Shown piece by piece: positions 33,672-46,443 of a DNA stretch of 64,000 nucleotides. The stretch spans positions 691,302 to 755,301 of the forward strand of contig LNKV01000012.1 in the NCBI GenBank assembly GCA_001465935.1. The letters run 5' to 3'. The notes under the pieces were generated by a model. That model worked only from the letters and a program-made list of their open reading frames with translations. It made no database searches and had not been told where the DNA came from. Positions within the stretch are counted from its first letter, which is position 1, and the number at the start of each line of letters is the position of its first letter. The translations under genes were made by a program, and so were the position numbers. The DNA is from Clarireedia homoeocarpa. Lineage: Eukaryota > Ascomycota > Leotiomycetes > Helotiales > Rutstroemiaceae.

Positions 33672-36600
33672 ATGTCGACCGATATGGATCAGGTAGCAGT
33701 ACCTGGGGACGGGGACAATCTCGCGATCCCGCATGGTCTTGCTTCGCCACCAGAGAGCAATAATGCTGCAAGGACCGACGGAGCCAGCGACTCAGAACTT
33801 TCCGACGCCGAATTTACTGAAGACGATCCAATTGAGCCAGATCATTACGCCGATGATGGTCGTGTTCCCGTTTTCAAGCCGACCGCGGCCCAATTCAAAA
33901 ACTTCAATCTTTATGTTAGTTCAAGCATTCCCTATTTGATATTTGCGACCGATATGGACTAATGCGACGACACTTAGATGGATAAAATTAACCCATACGG
34001 TATGCGAAGCGGTATCGTCAAAGTCATTCCTCCCCCCGAATGGAAAGCCGCCCTTCCACCACTAGATGACGCCATTAAGACGATCAGAGTAAAGGAGCCG
34101 ATCAAGCAAGAGATTATGGGAAACAGTGGAACGTATCGACAGGCCAATATCTTACATCAACGCTCATACAACCTACCGCAATGGCGCCAGTTGTGCGATC
34201 AAAGCGAACACCAGCCACCTGCCAAAAGAGGAGAGAGGAGAACGAATACCGACAAAGTCAGGCCACCAACAAAACCAAAAGGATCTTCAACATCTACTGG
34301 AGCAGGAACCAAGAAGCGCGGCCCCGGTCGTCCATTAAAGGGAAAGCCTACCGCTGTAACCGTTGAGACAGAAAACGGCACTCCCGACCGTTTGCCAACG
34401 CCGGTTTCTCCCAAGGTTGAAGACGATAACCTGTCAATCAAGCAAGAGGTTGATGATACAGAGACGCCTGAAAAGCCAAAGGGAGGAAGACAGGCTAAGG
34501 CTATATCAGTGTCTTCACGCCGTAAGAACAATCGTCGTGAAGCCACTGCCATGGTCGATGAAGCCGCATTTAAGGATTTCAAATATGAACTTGAGGGCGA
34601 AGACTATTCTCCGGAGCGATGCGAAGAGTTAGAACGACATTACTGGCGTACACTTACATATGCACCACCACTATATGGCGCAGATATGCCTGGTTCACTG
34701 TTCGACGAAAAAACGGAGCATTGGAATCTCGGAAAGCTCCCGAACATCCTAGACCATTTAGGCGGTCAAATTCCAGGTGTCAATACCGCATACTTGTACC
34801 TAGGCATGTGGAAAGCTACATTCGCGTGGCATTTAGAGGATGTCGACCTTTATAGCATCAACTACCTTCATTTCGGTGCACCGAAGCAATGGTATAGTAT
34901 CTCTCAAGGAGATGCACGCCGATTTGAAGCAGCAATGAAAAGCATTTGGCCAGCTGATGCCAAGGCTTGTGATCAATTCCTCCGCCACAAGACTTTCTTG
35001 ATCTCTCCGCAACATCTCTTGCAGAACTTCAATATAAAGGTCAACAAAATAGTTCATCGTCCAGGTGAATTTATTATCACTTTCCCATATGGATATCACT
35101 CTGGATATAATCTAGGCTACAACTGTGCCGAAGCAGTAAATTTCGGTTTGCCGTCATGGATCGAGTATGGCAAGGTAGCTAAGAAGTGTGATTGCAGCCA
35201 AGCCCAGGACAGTGTTTGGATTGACGTTCGGGACCTTGAACGTAAGATCAACGGCGAAGAAACCGAATATGAGACCGACTTTGATGAGGATGAAGAAGAA
35301 GAGGAGGAGGAAGAAAATGGGCCTTCAGATCTGCCCACACCTCCAGAAAGTAGTGGGGACACGAAGATTAAGACGAAAGCGCCGCACCGTAAGCGTAAGC
35401 GCAATGGCAATGGGAATGATGATCAGCAAAATGTCAAACGGATACGCATGCGGATCAAGGCAGCAACCAAGGAACCCTGTGTTCTCTGTCCGAATGACAT
35501 ACCATCTGAGCCACTGGTTGCTACAGAAGATGGCCAGCAAGCACATCGTATATGCGCTCAGTATATCCCAGAGACTGTCATTGAATCCGAGAATGGGGAG
35601 ATTGTTACCGGCATCAAAGATATTTCAAAAGCTCGTCTGGACCTTAAATGCAATTATTGCCGTTCCAAGAAAGGTGCATGCTTCCAATGCTCAAAGAGGA
35701 AATGTACAAGAGCCTACCACGCCACTTGCGCGGCCGCAGCTGGTGTGTTCGTCGAGCAAGGTGAGATTCCTGTATTCGGTGAAGATGGTACTGAATACAA
35801 AGAATGGGCTATTGAATTCAGTTGCCGTTTCCATCGCAACAAACGTGATAAGAAGTTTGACGGCGAGGCTCTTGAGGAGGATGCTCGTATTAAGAAAGGA
35901 GCTTTGGATCTTCAGGTTGGCGAGGTCTGTCAAATGCAGTATTATAAGGGTGATATTTTCGCTGGTATCATTGTGGAGAACCGCAAAGGAGAAGAGACAA
36001 TTCTGGTGGACATCCTTCCGCGCGGGTTCGTGAATCCCCGCTTCTCGATATCTATAGACTGGCTAACTCTTTATGTAGTGACCGCGTCGAAGTCGAATAC
36101 AAGTGGATCCTTATTCCGGAGGCTTCATGGTATACTCTTCCCAAGCCATCTGAGAAAGCAATTCCGATGCCGACTTCACGTTCCGAAAAGGCTTCTCTCA
36201 ATACTAGCAAACGTCAAGCTGATGATATCCCACGAGCTGAGGATGCATTTGTTAAGGGTTGCACTTGGGCAGAATTCAATACTGTAAAGCTCGCGCGCAA
36301 CTCTGCACAGGTGAAGGTGGATCTGAGCAAGGAGAACCAGATTTGGTACTACCTAGGGAAGAACTCTACTGAAGCCAAGGCGCAATTTACGGAAGATTTG
36401 AGAAACCCTAGACATAATCCCAAGGGACATTTCCTAGACACAATTCCGAAGGCAGTTGCACCTATATCGCGCCTATCATATGCAGCATCATACCCCTCAA
36501 CGCCCAGCCAAAAGCAGTCAAGTGCCACTAGCACTCCAAGCACCGCAATCGTCACACCCACACCTCAGATTACTCGTCATCCACCGCAAACTTCGCTGTC

Positions 36601-38050
36601 TAATTCCGCATCAAATCGTCCAGAAAAGCCATACGTCTACAAACCTCGAACAACAAGTACAGACACTTACCGTGTTGATCCTCAGGCCTACTTGTCTCAG
36701 CAAACTTTCTTGAAACAATCCGCAATACCAAGACAATATGGATCGACCTCTGGAACACCGCTGAATTTTGGCACAGATCCGAGATTCCAGAATACTGAAA
36801 AGCCGAGCCCTACTCCTCAAACCTCAATAATCCTTCCCGAAGCTGTGCCTATGCCTACGCCAACACCAACGCCAACGTCAACTGCGCATAACCACTACGT
36901 ACCACCACCACCACCACGCCAGATTCAAAGTGTGCCTCCTCCACGCTCAGTCCATCAAAAGCCTAGCCCGCTTGCTCCACCTAACACTAGCTATCGTCCG
37001 CAGGCTCTACCACCTAAGGGAAACAACCCATTCAGCAGCAGGTCTGCAAGTTCTGCCCGTGTAAATCCATTCGCGAAATATACTTACTTGCAAGTGGAGC
37101 ACAACCGCTCTCCATTAGAGTACAAGAGTCCTTACAGACCCGGCGGTGGATTCATGAATGGTTATCAAGGTAGTCTGCAAGCGCATCTTCAAGCAACTCT
37201 GTTTGCCAATCGGCCCGGTTCTGGAGGCTCAAGTGGATCACCCCTTCCGAGCTCAATCTCTGCTTACACTGGCATCGGAGCCGGTGCTCGAAGACCTTCC
37301 TATTCGAATGGGCAGCCATCATATTCATCTATATCCACATGTAGCCCCCAGATGTCTCGTACCTCTCACACCTCTTATGGGCCGACTTATGGTTCACCAG
37401 TGCCCTCAGCATTCACTACACATTCCCGGTCTTCTACTTCACGACAAAATAACTCGTCTCCGAAGCAAACCACAAAGCCAGAGGAAAATGCATTATGGCA
37501 GAAGAGGGATAACGTAACTCTTCATCCAGCGATCCGGCAGCAATATAATACAATGTTTCACAATCATCAATCACCGCCTCAGCAACAAAGCCAACAACCC
37601 TCCAACTTGAAGCAGCACCAGAGTCCGTCATACCAACCAACTGATGGTCAGAGCTCTCAAGCTCAACATGCACCACAGACTCCCCAGGTAGCAGTACCTC
37701 AGCAGAATTCACAGCCTCATCAGCCAGAGCAAACCTCTCATCAATCACAAGCCAAATCTCATATTATGTCGACTACCTTGGGTACAACACCTCCATATTC
37801 TCCACTTACGCAAAGAGAGCCCAACCAGCAGGCAGACATTCCATCTCAATATCCTTGTCCATCAGAACAGGAAACAAAGTCTCTCTATCCACATCAGCAG
37901 TATATCCAGGCAGCGCAGCCAGCACAAGTACATCCTCAAACATATGATGCAGCGCCACAACCTCGTGATCTACCAGATGTTCCCGTTGATTCGGAATCAC
38001 TAATCGAAGATATGCTAAAAAGTTTGCGGAAAGTTCCTAGTACGACATGA
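33672..38050 (+). CDS. KDM4/JHDM3-type JmjC histone demethylase (JmjN-JmjC-ePHD)
   Basis: Three exons, 33672-33914, 33978-36025 and 36079-38050; 1420 aa. It should be a nuclear Fe(II)/2-oxoglutarate dioxygenase acting on methylated histone H3 (K9/K36 in this family). Order: acidic N-terminus; JmjN at about residues 66-115 (VPVFKPTAAQFKNF, split by intron 1); a basic linker with an AT-hook-like GRPLKGKP near 195-205; JmjC with metal ligands His366, Glu368 (WHLED) and His455 (GYHSGYN); an acidic Glu run; a Cys/His-rich extended PHD at about 582-697; a Tudor-like or linker segment (WILIPEASWYTLP); and a ~500-residue Pro/Gln/Ser-rich tail. The PHD distinguishes it from yeast Rph1/Gis1. It resembles Aspergillus KdmA by architecture. 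All ligands are present, so it should be active. Confidence 0.92.
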
Positions 38051-39924
38051 GAGGATTTTTCTATGGTCTTTTTCTGGAGTTCTGGACAGATATTGGATTG
38101 CTTTCCTTTTCTACGAGGTGCACGATTAATACGGTTGCAGGAGTAACTGGGAGATATATTTTTATCGGGGTTCGATCGGTTATGAATCATGGGGAGAGTT
38201 TTATACAATGATTTTCACGAAAGAAGGTTCGGGCATTTGGAGTTTTACACACCGTGGCAGCTATTGAGTTTCTCATTTGACTCCTTTTCTTCTATGTGGG
38301 CTTCGGTTCTACAATCATTTCGCGTGATTCATATTGCTGTGTCTTTCCATGGCAGCATGCAGTACTTTTTGTTTTCATTCTTTTTTCCCGTATCTCATCT
38401 GCTGTATTTTCGGGATCTTCATCATTTATATCCTGGAACTCATAACACGGATCGAAAAAGGCATTCACTCTTGTGAGGATTATTTGTTTCTGGTGTACAA
38501 AAGATGGAGGAGGCAACTCTGTGAATATGCCAGAGCACTCAGATAGGCAGGCGGATAGGGAAGCAAGTATCTGCGGTGTAATTTTTGTTGTTTCTTTTGA
38601 TCAAGGGGAAAGGAAACGGAACGGAAAGACGGTGCTCGATGTGCATGTGGGTGCGTAGGATTGTGCCAGAATGTGCAGAACGAAACGAAAACATGAGTTG
38701 TTGCTGTACACTAGTCTGCTCTGCTCGTCAATTGGTAATGCTTAGTACTTCATACTTGTGATTGAGAATATTTATCATTTATGTCGAGATTTGGAGGTGA
38801 GGGGCGTGGAGGTCTGACTCGTGTATCGCCCGACGCAGGAGGGTCCCCATGTGCGGCTGCGGGGGTAGTGTGTGATATGGACGGAGTAGATATGTGATGA
38901 TTTAATAGCAATTGTAGATATGAGTAAGACAAAAAATTAAATATGGACCGAGTTGTCCCTGCGTACTGCATCTCCCACACACCTACCTACCTCTGCATGT
39001 TACCGCGCACTTTCTTGCCCCGACCAGGGTTTGCCTCAGTCGGTCTGAGTGGTAGAGTGGTAGAGTGGGGGGCATGAGCGGGTTGTTTCCGCCCCTTTCC
39101 ACTTCCTAGATATCCCGCCCGCCACGCTTTCCTGTCCCGACGGGCGATGAGATGGGGACGCTCGATGTGGACGAGAGAGCGCCAGCCTACCGCTTCCTTG
39201 TCCTGTACAGTACGAGTACTCTGTCCAGTATAGGGAAGTGGTTTTCAGGGGCAAAAGTAAAGATGCGATATAGCACTGCACAGACAGCGAATCATCCTTG
39301 CTGGTGGGGAAAACTAGCTATCGAGACAACCCCGCAGCCGCATAGTTCTAAACTAGAGATGTTTAGTGCGATATTGAGTCGATACCCCGAGGTCCCATTT
39401 TTAACATGTTTTTCTTGCCCGTCGCTTTTGTTGAGAGAGCGCCGGATCTAGATGGACAGATGGATTCGTATGCAGGGGCGGTTTTTATTTTTCTAAACAC
39501 TGGGTTTGTGCATGGATGTGACTCTTGAGAGGTGGTGCAGTAGTACCGGATGTATGGGTCGGCAGGGAGGGGTTGGTGGTATGGAGTGGTATGGTAGGAA
39601 CTGGCGACCTGGGTAACTTGGATAAGAGATGGGAGGGGACCAGAATGATAAGGAGGTGCGGTGAGGTGCGGTGCGGTGAGGCTATATTATGTTGTGCTTC
39701 TCCGTGTATTGTTCTGTTAGGCTGTGTGTCGTTCTTGTCTTTCGCGTACGGTGGTACTTTTAGTCAAGTATCTGTCTGTATATCTCTCTACTCAATTCCA
39801 TTCCACTCCACTCTATCAATTGCCATCTTTGGAGAAAAGTTAATAAAAACTCCTGCTCAAGTGTCCTATTGTATACTTGATTCCTCCTATATATCCAACA
39901 CAAACACCCAAACAACAAACCAAA
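38051..39924. other. Intergenic region, 1.9 kb
   Basis: No convincing gene. It holds the 3' flank of the demethylase gene and the promoter of the GMC oxidase, including GGTGCGGTGAGGTGCGGTG-type G-rich words near 39655-39680 and a C/T-rich leader with CTATATATCC just before the start. ORFs here are short and mutually overlapping. Confidence 0.45.
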
Positions 39925-42263
39925 ATGCAAGCCGAGAATGTCGCCCCCGAAAGTGTCGACATCGTTTTTGCAGGAGGTGGAACGGCAGCCTGTGTAGCAG
40001 CAGGTCGTCTCGCGAAAGCGAATCCGGATTTGAAGATCTTGCTTGTGGAGGGTGGAAAGAATAATTTCCAGGATCCGACAATTCTGAATCCTGCTGGTGG
40101 GTAGATTTTCTCTTTTATCTGTAGAGGGGTACAGCATGGCGGTGGAATCGAAAGGGTGGTTGGAAGTGGGATTTGGAATGGAAGGATATGAATGCTGATT
40201 GTTGTGCTTTGAATAGTTCACCTAAGCCATCTTGTGCCAGATTCAAAGACTGCTTTGGTGAGTTTATCTTTATCTGCACTCCCTATACCAAACCAACAAA
40301 GTTGAAGAACCGCATATACTAACCATCACCTCCCCTCCAGTTCTACAAATCCAAGCCCTCCCCCGAGCTCAACAACCGCGAAGCCATCATTCCCGCGGGC
40401 GGCGTTCTCGGCGGTGGCTCCTCTATAAACCTCATGATGTACACACGATCTCAGGATATCGACTTCGATTCCTGGAACACGGAGGGATGGAGCTCGAAGG
40501 AGATGCGGGAGCTCTGCAAGAAGCTGGAGACGTTCCATCCTTCGGGTGAGGAGTTTGATCGTGAGAGACATGGCTATGAAGGCCCGGTTCATATTAGTGA
40601 TGGGGGGTATAGAGGGAAGAGCGAGAAGCAATTTTTGGAGACCGTGAAGGGGATGGGGATGAAGGAGATTGCAGATCTGCAGGATGGGGAGTCATGTGGA
40701 GGTTTTGGCGTAAGTGATTTTTCATTTTCTGTGTTTACATAGGAGCATCTCATAGATTTTCGTTCTGTGCGAAAAGTGAGATGAAGGATTTCGAGGAGAA
40801 ATTGATAAGTCAAAGGAAGAATCATACTAACTCGAAAACAGAAATGGTACAGATACGTCTCCCCCGAGGGGAAACGTCAAGATGCAGCTCACGCATACGT
40901 CCACCCGCTTCTACAAGACGGAAAACACCCCAATCTCAAGATCCTCTCGGAATCTAAAGTCATACGCGTTCTCTTCGACGACGCAACACCGCCCCGTGCA
41001 ACCGGCATCGAATACATGCCAAACAAAGACTTTCAGCCAACAATCCAACTCTCTAAGCCAGTTCACTACACCGTCACCGCTTCGAAACTCGTGGTTGTTT
41101 CTGCGGGTGCGCTTGGGACGCCGCAGATCCTTGAGCGCTCGGGTGTTGGAAATCCGGAGATCTTGGAGCAGGTGGGTGTTAAGTGTTTGGTGGATTTGAA
41201 GGGTGTTGGGGAGAATTATCAAGGTTAGTAGTACGCCCGCTTTTTCCTCTGAGATTGATGAAGCATATACCACTCTGTCCCCTTGCCATAAATTTTTATG
41301 AAGTATGTACTGACACCGCAGCAATCCAGATCACCATCTAATCTTAACACCCTACAAAACATCACTCGACGAGAGCGAAACCTTGGACGGCATACTAAGC
41401 GGAAGAAAAGACTTTGTGAAAGCCCTGGGAGAAAAAGATCCCATGCTCGGCTGGAACGGCATTGGTAAGTCCCATCCCATCTCTTCTCCCCTCCACACCC
41501 CTCTCCTCATCTCCTCGAAGCTAACCACCCCCACCCCCCAGACGTTTGCGCCAAACTCCGCCCCACCCCCAGCGAAGTCGCCTCTCTCGGCGCCTCCTTC
41601 CAGTCCGACTGGGACCGGGACTTCGCCCCTCACCCCAGCAAACCGCTCATGCTCTGCGGTGCCGTCAACGGCTTCCTCGCGGACCCCTCCCTTATTGCCC
41701 CCGGCCAATACATCACCATGGGCACCTACACCGCGTACCCCTATTCCCGTGGTTCCATCCACATCACCTCCGCGAGCGACGTACACAATGGCTACGCCTT
41801 TGAAGCAGGCTTCCTCACGCACCCCAGCGACATCAAAAAACAGCTCTGGGCGTACAAATTGAGCCGCGAGATTGCGCGACGCTTGCCATACTACAAAGGC
41901 GAGCTTGCGCTCGGCCACCCGGTGTTTGCAGAGGGGAGCAAGGCGCGGTTGATTGATGCGCGCGGGGAGAATGGCGAGATCACGGATATTGAGTATAGTG
42001 AGGAGGACGACAAGGTGATTGAGAATTGGATTAGGGATAATTTGAATACGACATGGCATTCGCTGGGGACGTGTGCCATGAAAGAGAGGGAGAAGGGAGG
42101 TGTGGTGGATCGGTTCTTGAATGTTTATGGGACGAGCGGGTTGAAGGTGACGGATTTGAGTATGGTGCCGGAGAATGTGGGCGCGAATACCAATAATACT
42201 GCGTTGGCGGTGGGAGAGGCTGCTGCGATCATTATTGGGAAGGAGCTGGGCTTCACAGTTTGA
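39925..42263 (+). CDS. GMC-family FAD alcohol oxidase (methanol-oxidase-like, AA3)
   Basis: Six exons, 39925-40096, 40216-40256, 40341-40709, 40842-41223, 41330-41464 and 41542-42263; 606 aa. The N-terminal Rossmann motif GGGTAACVAAGRL (residues 17-29) with Glu in LLVEGG binds FAD. GGVLGGGSSINLMMY is the GMC signature near the flavin. SAGALGTPQILERSGVG is the second GMC signature. The C-terminal catalytic pair is His539 in TWHSLGTCAM and an Asn at about 584 in NTNNTALAVGEAA. It should oxidise a primary alcohol to an aldehyde, producing hydrogen peroxide. It ends in GFTV, not a classical peroxisomal SKL/ARF tripeptide, so peroxisomal location is not supported. Exon 2 is just 41 nt, and introns are 77-132 nt. 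Substrate cannot be assigned. Confidence 0.9.
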
Positions 42264-43457
42264 GAGGGGAAGGAAGTATATGAGGGAAAGGGGGATAGAG
42301 AAAAGTGTTAGAATGGGTGGTTGGTTATTTTGCTCATGATGCAAATCTGCTGTTCAACCTTTCTGGGTAAATTCGATGGCGTATTTCTATGATGGTTTGG
42401 GAGATAGATGGAATTTTCCTATTAGGGACTTTTAAATCTAATGAGCTTTTTTAATCAACCTGTTGAATCCATGAATGCAGCCATATCGTGCAGCAGTCGT
42501 ATCGTGAATCACACTCTGACTGAAATGACAGATTTGTCAATCGACAAACAAGTGTGAACGAATCAAATATACGAGTCAACCACCATGCAGGCAACGGAGT
42601 TGACACTTGTCTATTTATCTTTTGAGTTTTCCCAACAACTCGCTTTATGTTGAATGTTGGATGCTGTAGGGGTCCAGGTTGCACAAGATTTGCGGATGAT
42701 CATACCTCTATGAAGCAGTTTTGCTTCAACGAAACACCTAATACCCACCCAGCGTCTACCTGATGGCTCTTCAACAGTCATACCACATCCACATATTCAT
42801 CATAGATCTGACCATCAGCACACACAAAACTAGTCATCAAGGAGAAAACAGATATACCCATTCACTACAATGTACATGGTTCTTTGAAAGATTTGGAGGA
42901 CAAAAAGTCTCGAGTGTTGCCTTGCCTGTTCTGTTCATAATAACAAAGATAGTTGATGTAAAGGAGGAACAAACCTGATGCAGATTATACGTGGTAGAGG
43001 TACACTGCATCAAGCCAAAAAATCTCGGACCAAAAACAGACAGATAAAGGAAACCGTGCATGATGGAAACAAACAGAAGTGAAACTAGAAAAAAGTAATA
43101 TCAGATCCGTTCCCTGAAATTCCTGCCTCCATGCACACGTCAGATGTTCATCACGACTCGATGTGATTTCCCCTTCCTTTCCATCAGCCATTACGTTATC
43201 TATTTCCCTTCCTTTCCGTTAGCTTCGTTTGTGCAATGTGCAGTACCTTGCAGAAAATGTGATGGTGTTTGGGTGCTTTGCGAGCGTGGGCAGTAAGTTT
43301 CTCGAAAGTCCGAAAAATCGAAAATGCAGAGGCCGATCCAATTGACCGTCAGTCTAATGCGTTAAAAGGAAATAGGAGAAAAAGTGGGATTTCGTTTCGT
43401 GAAGTGTTCCCGCATCATTAACCTAGACTAGACAAAGAAGGACAAAAAAGATATCAT
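42264..43457. other. Tail-to-tail intergenic region
   Basis: 3' flanks of the convergent GMC oxidase and ypt1 genes. Only short random frames are seen. Confidence 0.5.
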
Positions 43458-44477
43458 CTAGCAACATCCACTAGCAGACCCCGACTGTACACCTTGTCCT
43501 TGTCCAACTTGCACCGCAGGCTTGTTGTTGGCTGTGGTTGTGCCGATACGTTCCTTGATTTGACGGGCCATGGTTAAGAAAGCCTGCTCGACGTTGCTGG
43601 CATTCTTAGCAGAAGTCTCGAGGAATGGGATACCGAGACTGTCAGCAAATTCCTGTGAAAGTATTTGTTAGTCGAAATCTCGCTGAATGCTGCCTGGCCC
43701 GATCTCAAGGCTGAGGCAGTTAGGGTATGTGATAATGTGTACCTTTGCGACTGTGTACTCCACAACCTTCTTGTCCGACATATCACTCTTGTTGCCTACG
43801 AGCAACTTGTTGACACCCTCTGTAGCGTATCTGTCGATCTCTTGAAGCCATTGCTTAACGTTGTTGAATGAGTCCATGTCAGTAACATCGTAGACAACGC
43901 AGATGCCGTGAGCACCTCGGTAGTATGATGATGTGATGGTTCTGAAACGTTCTTGTCCAGCAGTATCCCACTAAAAGCAAACATATCAGTATTTCGTCTT
44001 GCGGGTATTCCCTCCATCGGAAGCCTTACGATCTGTAACTTCACGGTCTTTCCATCCAACTCGATTGTGCGGATTTTCTATTCCACCGTCAGCGAATGCT
44101 CTGCGACTTCAGCTCGGAAGTACCCACGAAATCAACTCCGATGGTCGAGATATAACTCTCGGTATATGTATCATCTGCGAACCGCAACAGGAGACAGGAC
44201 TTTCCTACACCGGAATCACCGATAAGGAGGAGCTTGAAAAGATAATCGTATCTATTGAGATCGTTAGCCCGGTCCACTTCAGGGGATGCATTTCGAGTTT
44301 GGGCGGAGACAATAGACTCTAATCGGACAGCATCGTTATAGGAAAGGAAAGTTACTCTGCATTAGATGGTTAGCATTCATTTGCCTTCGGTGATAAATAC
44401 GAGATGACGATTTCTTTGAATGGTTTGTGAAAGAATGACGTTGGCTTGGAGGATATAACATACCACTCTGGATTCAT
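43458..44477 (-). CDS. ypt1: Rab1-type small GTPase Ypt1
   Basis: Five exons, 44477-44467, 44251-44128, 44077-44030, 43970-43743 and 43652-43458; 201 aa. It regulates ER-to-Golgi vesicle tethering and early autophagy on Golgi/ER membranes. Visible: P-loop GDSGVGKSC, effector switch YISTIGVDF, WDTAGQERF, NKSD, and ETSAKN motifs, the Rab1-type segments DDTYTES and YYRGAHGI, and a C-terminal double cysteine for geranylgeranylation. The first exon is 11 nt (ATG plus MNPE...). It is spliced from GTGGTA at 44466 to TAG at 44252 with a GCTAAC branch, giving the conserved MNPEYDYLF start. A stronger GTATGT donor three bases downstream would create an in-frame stop. The other introns are 50, 59 and 90 nt. 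It is divergent from the 45124 gene. Confidence 0.95.
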
Positions 44478-45123
44478 CTTGACTGGATTGTGAAGTTATA
44501 AAGTAGATTTTGATAGGGAGGAATTCTTCTGCCTTGTTCGACTTGGATGTTGAGCGTCGGGGAGGTTTGTAGTCTGAGGATTACCGCGACTTTGGGGACT
44601 TCAACTGTTTAAGATGGAGGCGGTAGGGCGGTCCACGGGTCGCAACTTAGACGAGGTATAGAGCACACGTGACTGATACCCTTGCGGATGAGGGCGAGAA
44701 TGTCTCTGCTTTGCTTGGGGTTGGTTCTTTGTTCTTTTCTATTCGTTATAAACAACAACACAGCAGACCTTTTATCAGAGGATCCTACGACCTACAAACC
44801 GATATAATCGACTTATCCGCTGTTCGTGCTCCCCTCACAAACAATGGGATTGTGTTCTTAGTTCTATGGTCTGCCGTAGTTCAATCGGCGTCCGCTCCAC
44901 CACGCGTTTTTGCTCCGCTGCAGATAAAGCTTGGAGGAGCCAGGATAGCATCTCGAAAATCCTTGTGGAGATAGTCATGTCCATAGAAGAATGATTGTGT
45001 TTCTAGAACCAGCCACTTTCCCACAGTAACTCATTGAGTACTTCGCTGTATCTCATTCCCCTCCCTTTCATCAATCCTCAGCTTCTGGATGTCGTTTCGG
45101 ATATCTCCAATCCAACCAGGCTG
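44478..45123. promoter_or_regulatory. Bidirectional promoter region (ypt1 / mitochondrial-type gene)
   Basis: 646 nt between divergent start codons. No TATA box stands out and there is no other gene. The frame open from 45034 begins with TTG and is only the leader side of the next gene. Confidence 0.45.
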
Positions 45124-46106
45124 ATGTCGACATCTTACAACCTTGTCCGCGCTGCTCCAAAAAGGCTGAAAATTTCCCCCTCATGTCCCACCCTCTCGAT
45201 ATACTCTGCGGAGCATGCTCCGGTTCACGCTGCCTCTCGGAAGGAGTCCCGCTGCCTGGCGACCGTCAATACGGGATCTAGAACCCTCCCAGATGTTTGG
45301 TTTACAGGCTCTTCACCTCACTCGAATATCCCGCCGCGAGAACCGCAGAAACTGAACTCGGGCAAGCCTCCAGATGAGCGGACCCTGAAACTAGGGAAAA
45401 GTAGAGCTCTCCCTCAACCTACGTCATTGAGAAACACTCAGCTAACCTATCTCCCCGCACAGCTCTCCGCATTCTCCAAGATCGCCTCCCCACCCTCCTG
45501 CAATCGCCCCTCCCGCAAGAAATTCTCTCCCCGCAAATTTCTCTCCACCTCTTCCCCTCCACACACCCCCATCTCCCCGCCGTATCCGGACGAGTCGCCT
45601 ACAGTGCCGCGCTCTGGACCTCTCCGATAGCCTGGGGCCGAGTCCCCATCGTTGGCAACGTGCGACTTGAGATTCTCTCCGAGCGCATACAGAAAACATG
45701 TCGGTCGTCTTCCTCGTCGAATGTCTCCCGACCCGAACAGCTTATTGTCCGGTGGCGCACAATTGGGAAGACGAAGAATCGCGGGATAGGGGGTCTTTAT
45801 AAGGGCATCGGGGCGAAAGATAATGTGGATAAGATTACAGAGTGGCTTGGAGGGGGAAGCGGCGAGGATGATAGTAAAGAGTTTACCGGGCTGTTCATAT
45901 TTGAGTTTGATGAGGAGGGGAGGATTGTAAGTCATACGATTGAGCATGTACAAGAGGGGGGAAATTGGGAAAGAGGGGTGGGGGCGAAGGTGGTGGGGCT
46001 AACAGATTGGTTGCTTGGGGGCATGAAGAACGGGCATGGTGATGATGGGGCACCTTGTCCGGCGTTTTGGATGGACGAGGGCGAGGACGGAAGAAGGAGA
46101 AGATGA
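45124..46106 (+). CDS. Conserved fungal protein, probably mitochondrial, SnoaL/DUF2358-like
   Basis: Two exons, 45124-45400 and 45463-46106, with a 62-nt intron (GTAGAG donor, GCTAACC branch, CACAG acceptor); 306 aa. Without the intron the frame stops at 45630, so splicing is needed to join two halves that belong together. The N-terminus is basic, Ser/Ala/Arg-containing and acid-poor, compatible with a mitochondrial presequence. The C-terminal half contains TLRILQDRLPTLL, GRVAYSAALWTSPIAWGR, LIVRWRT, FTGLFIFEFDEEGRI and SHTIEHVQEG, reading as a cystatin/SnoaL-like alpha-beta fold similar to DUF2358-type proteins, then VGLTDWLLGG. Function is unknown. The family name is from memory and uncertain. 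Confidence 0.78.
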
Positions 46107-46443
46107 GGGTCCGAGACCAGCGAATGTATTATATGTTGGAAGGTGATGCTGAGACTATGGGACATGCATTTAGCGTTCGGGAGTTCGGAATAAGAGAGTA
46201 ACATTTGTGAATGTATCCAACGCTGGAAATAAACACCGCTCAAAGAAGCAATGACATGATGAATAAACAAACTTCTTTCAGGGTTCGAGTAGGGTGCAGA
46301 GCTTGGTGCGTCCGTCGCCAATTTCTTGTTGAAACAAACATATATTATGTATGTATCTTCTCTTGTATGTCCTGTGCTTGCACACTCTTCTCATAATCTA
46401 TACATAAAATTCAAACTAATCCCGTATATCTCTAGCTCCCATC
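46107..46443. other. Tail-to-tail spacer
   Basis: 337 nt between the convergent 45124 gene and the RecQ helicase gene. It is AT-rich 3' flank. Nothing else is seen. Confidence 0.5.

Noticed and set aside
35188..36033. 281-codon + strand frame inside the demethylase gene
   Set aside because: It is a shadow of the KDM4 coding frame. The true frame contains JmjC and PHD motifs.
41352..42344. 330-codon minus-strand frame antisense to the GMC oxidase
   Set aside because: It is antisense to confirmed catalytic motifs and has no domain. The long open antisense frame is an effect of GC-rich codon use.
44128..44277. ypt1 starting at a GTG/non-ATG codon near 44277
   Set aside because: It gives a non-conserved N-terminus. 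An 11-nt first exon with ATG at 44477 gives the conserved MNPEYDYLF start in frame.
45034..45630. 198-codon frame as an independent gene
   Set aside because: It opens with TTG and ends at a stop that lies beyond a clear intron. The real start is ATG 45124 and the product continues in another frame.
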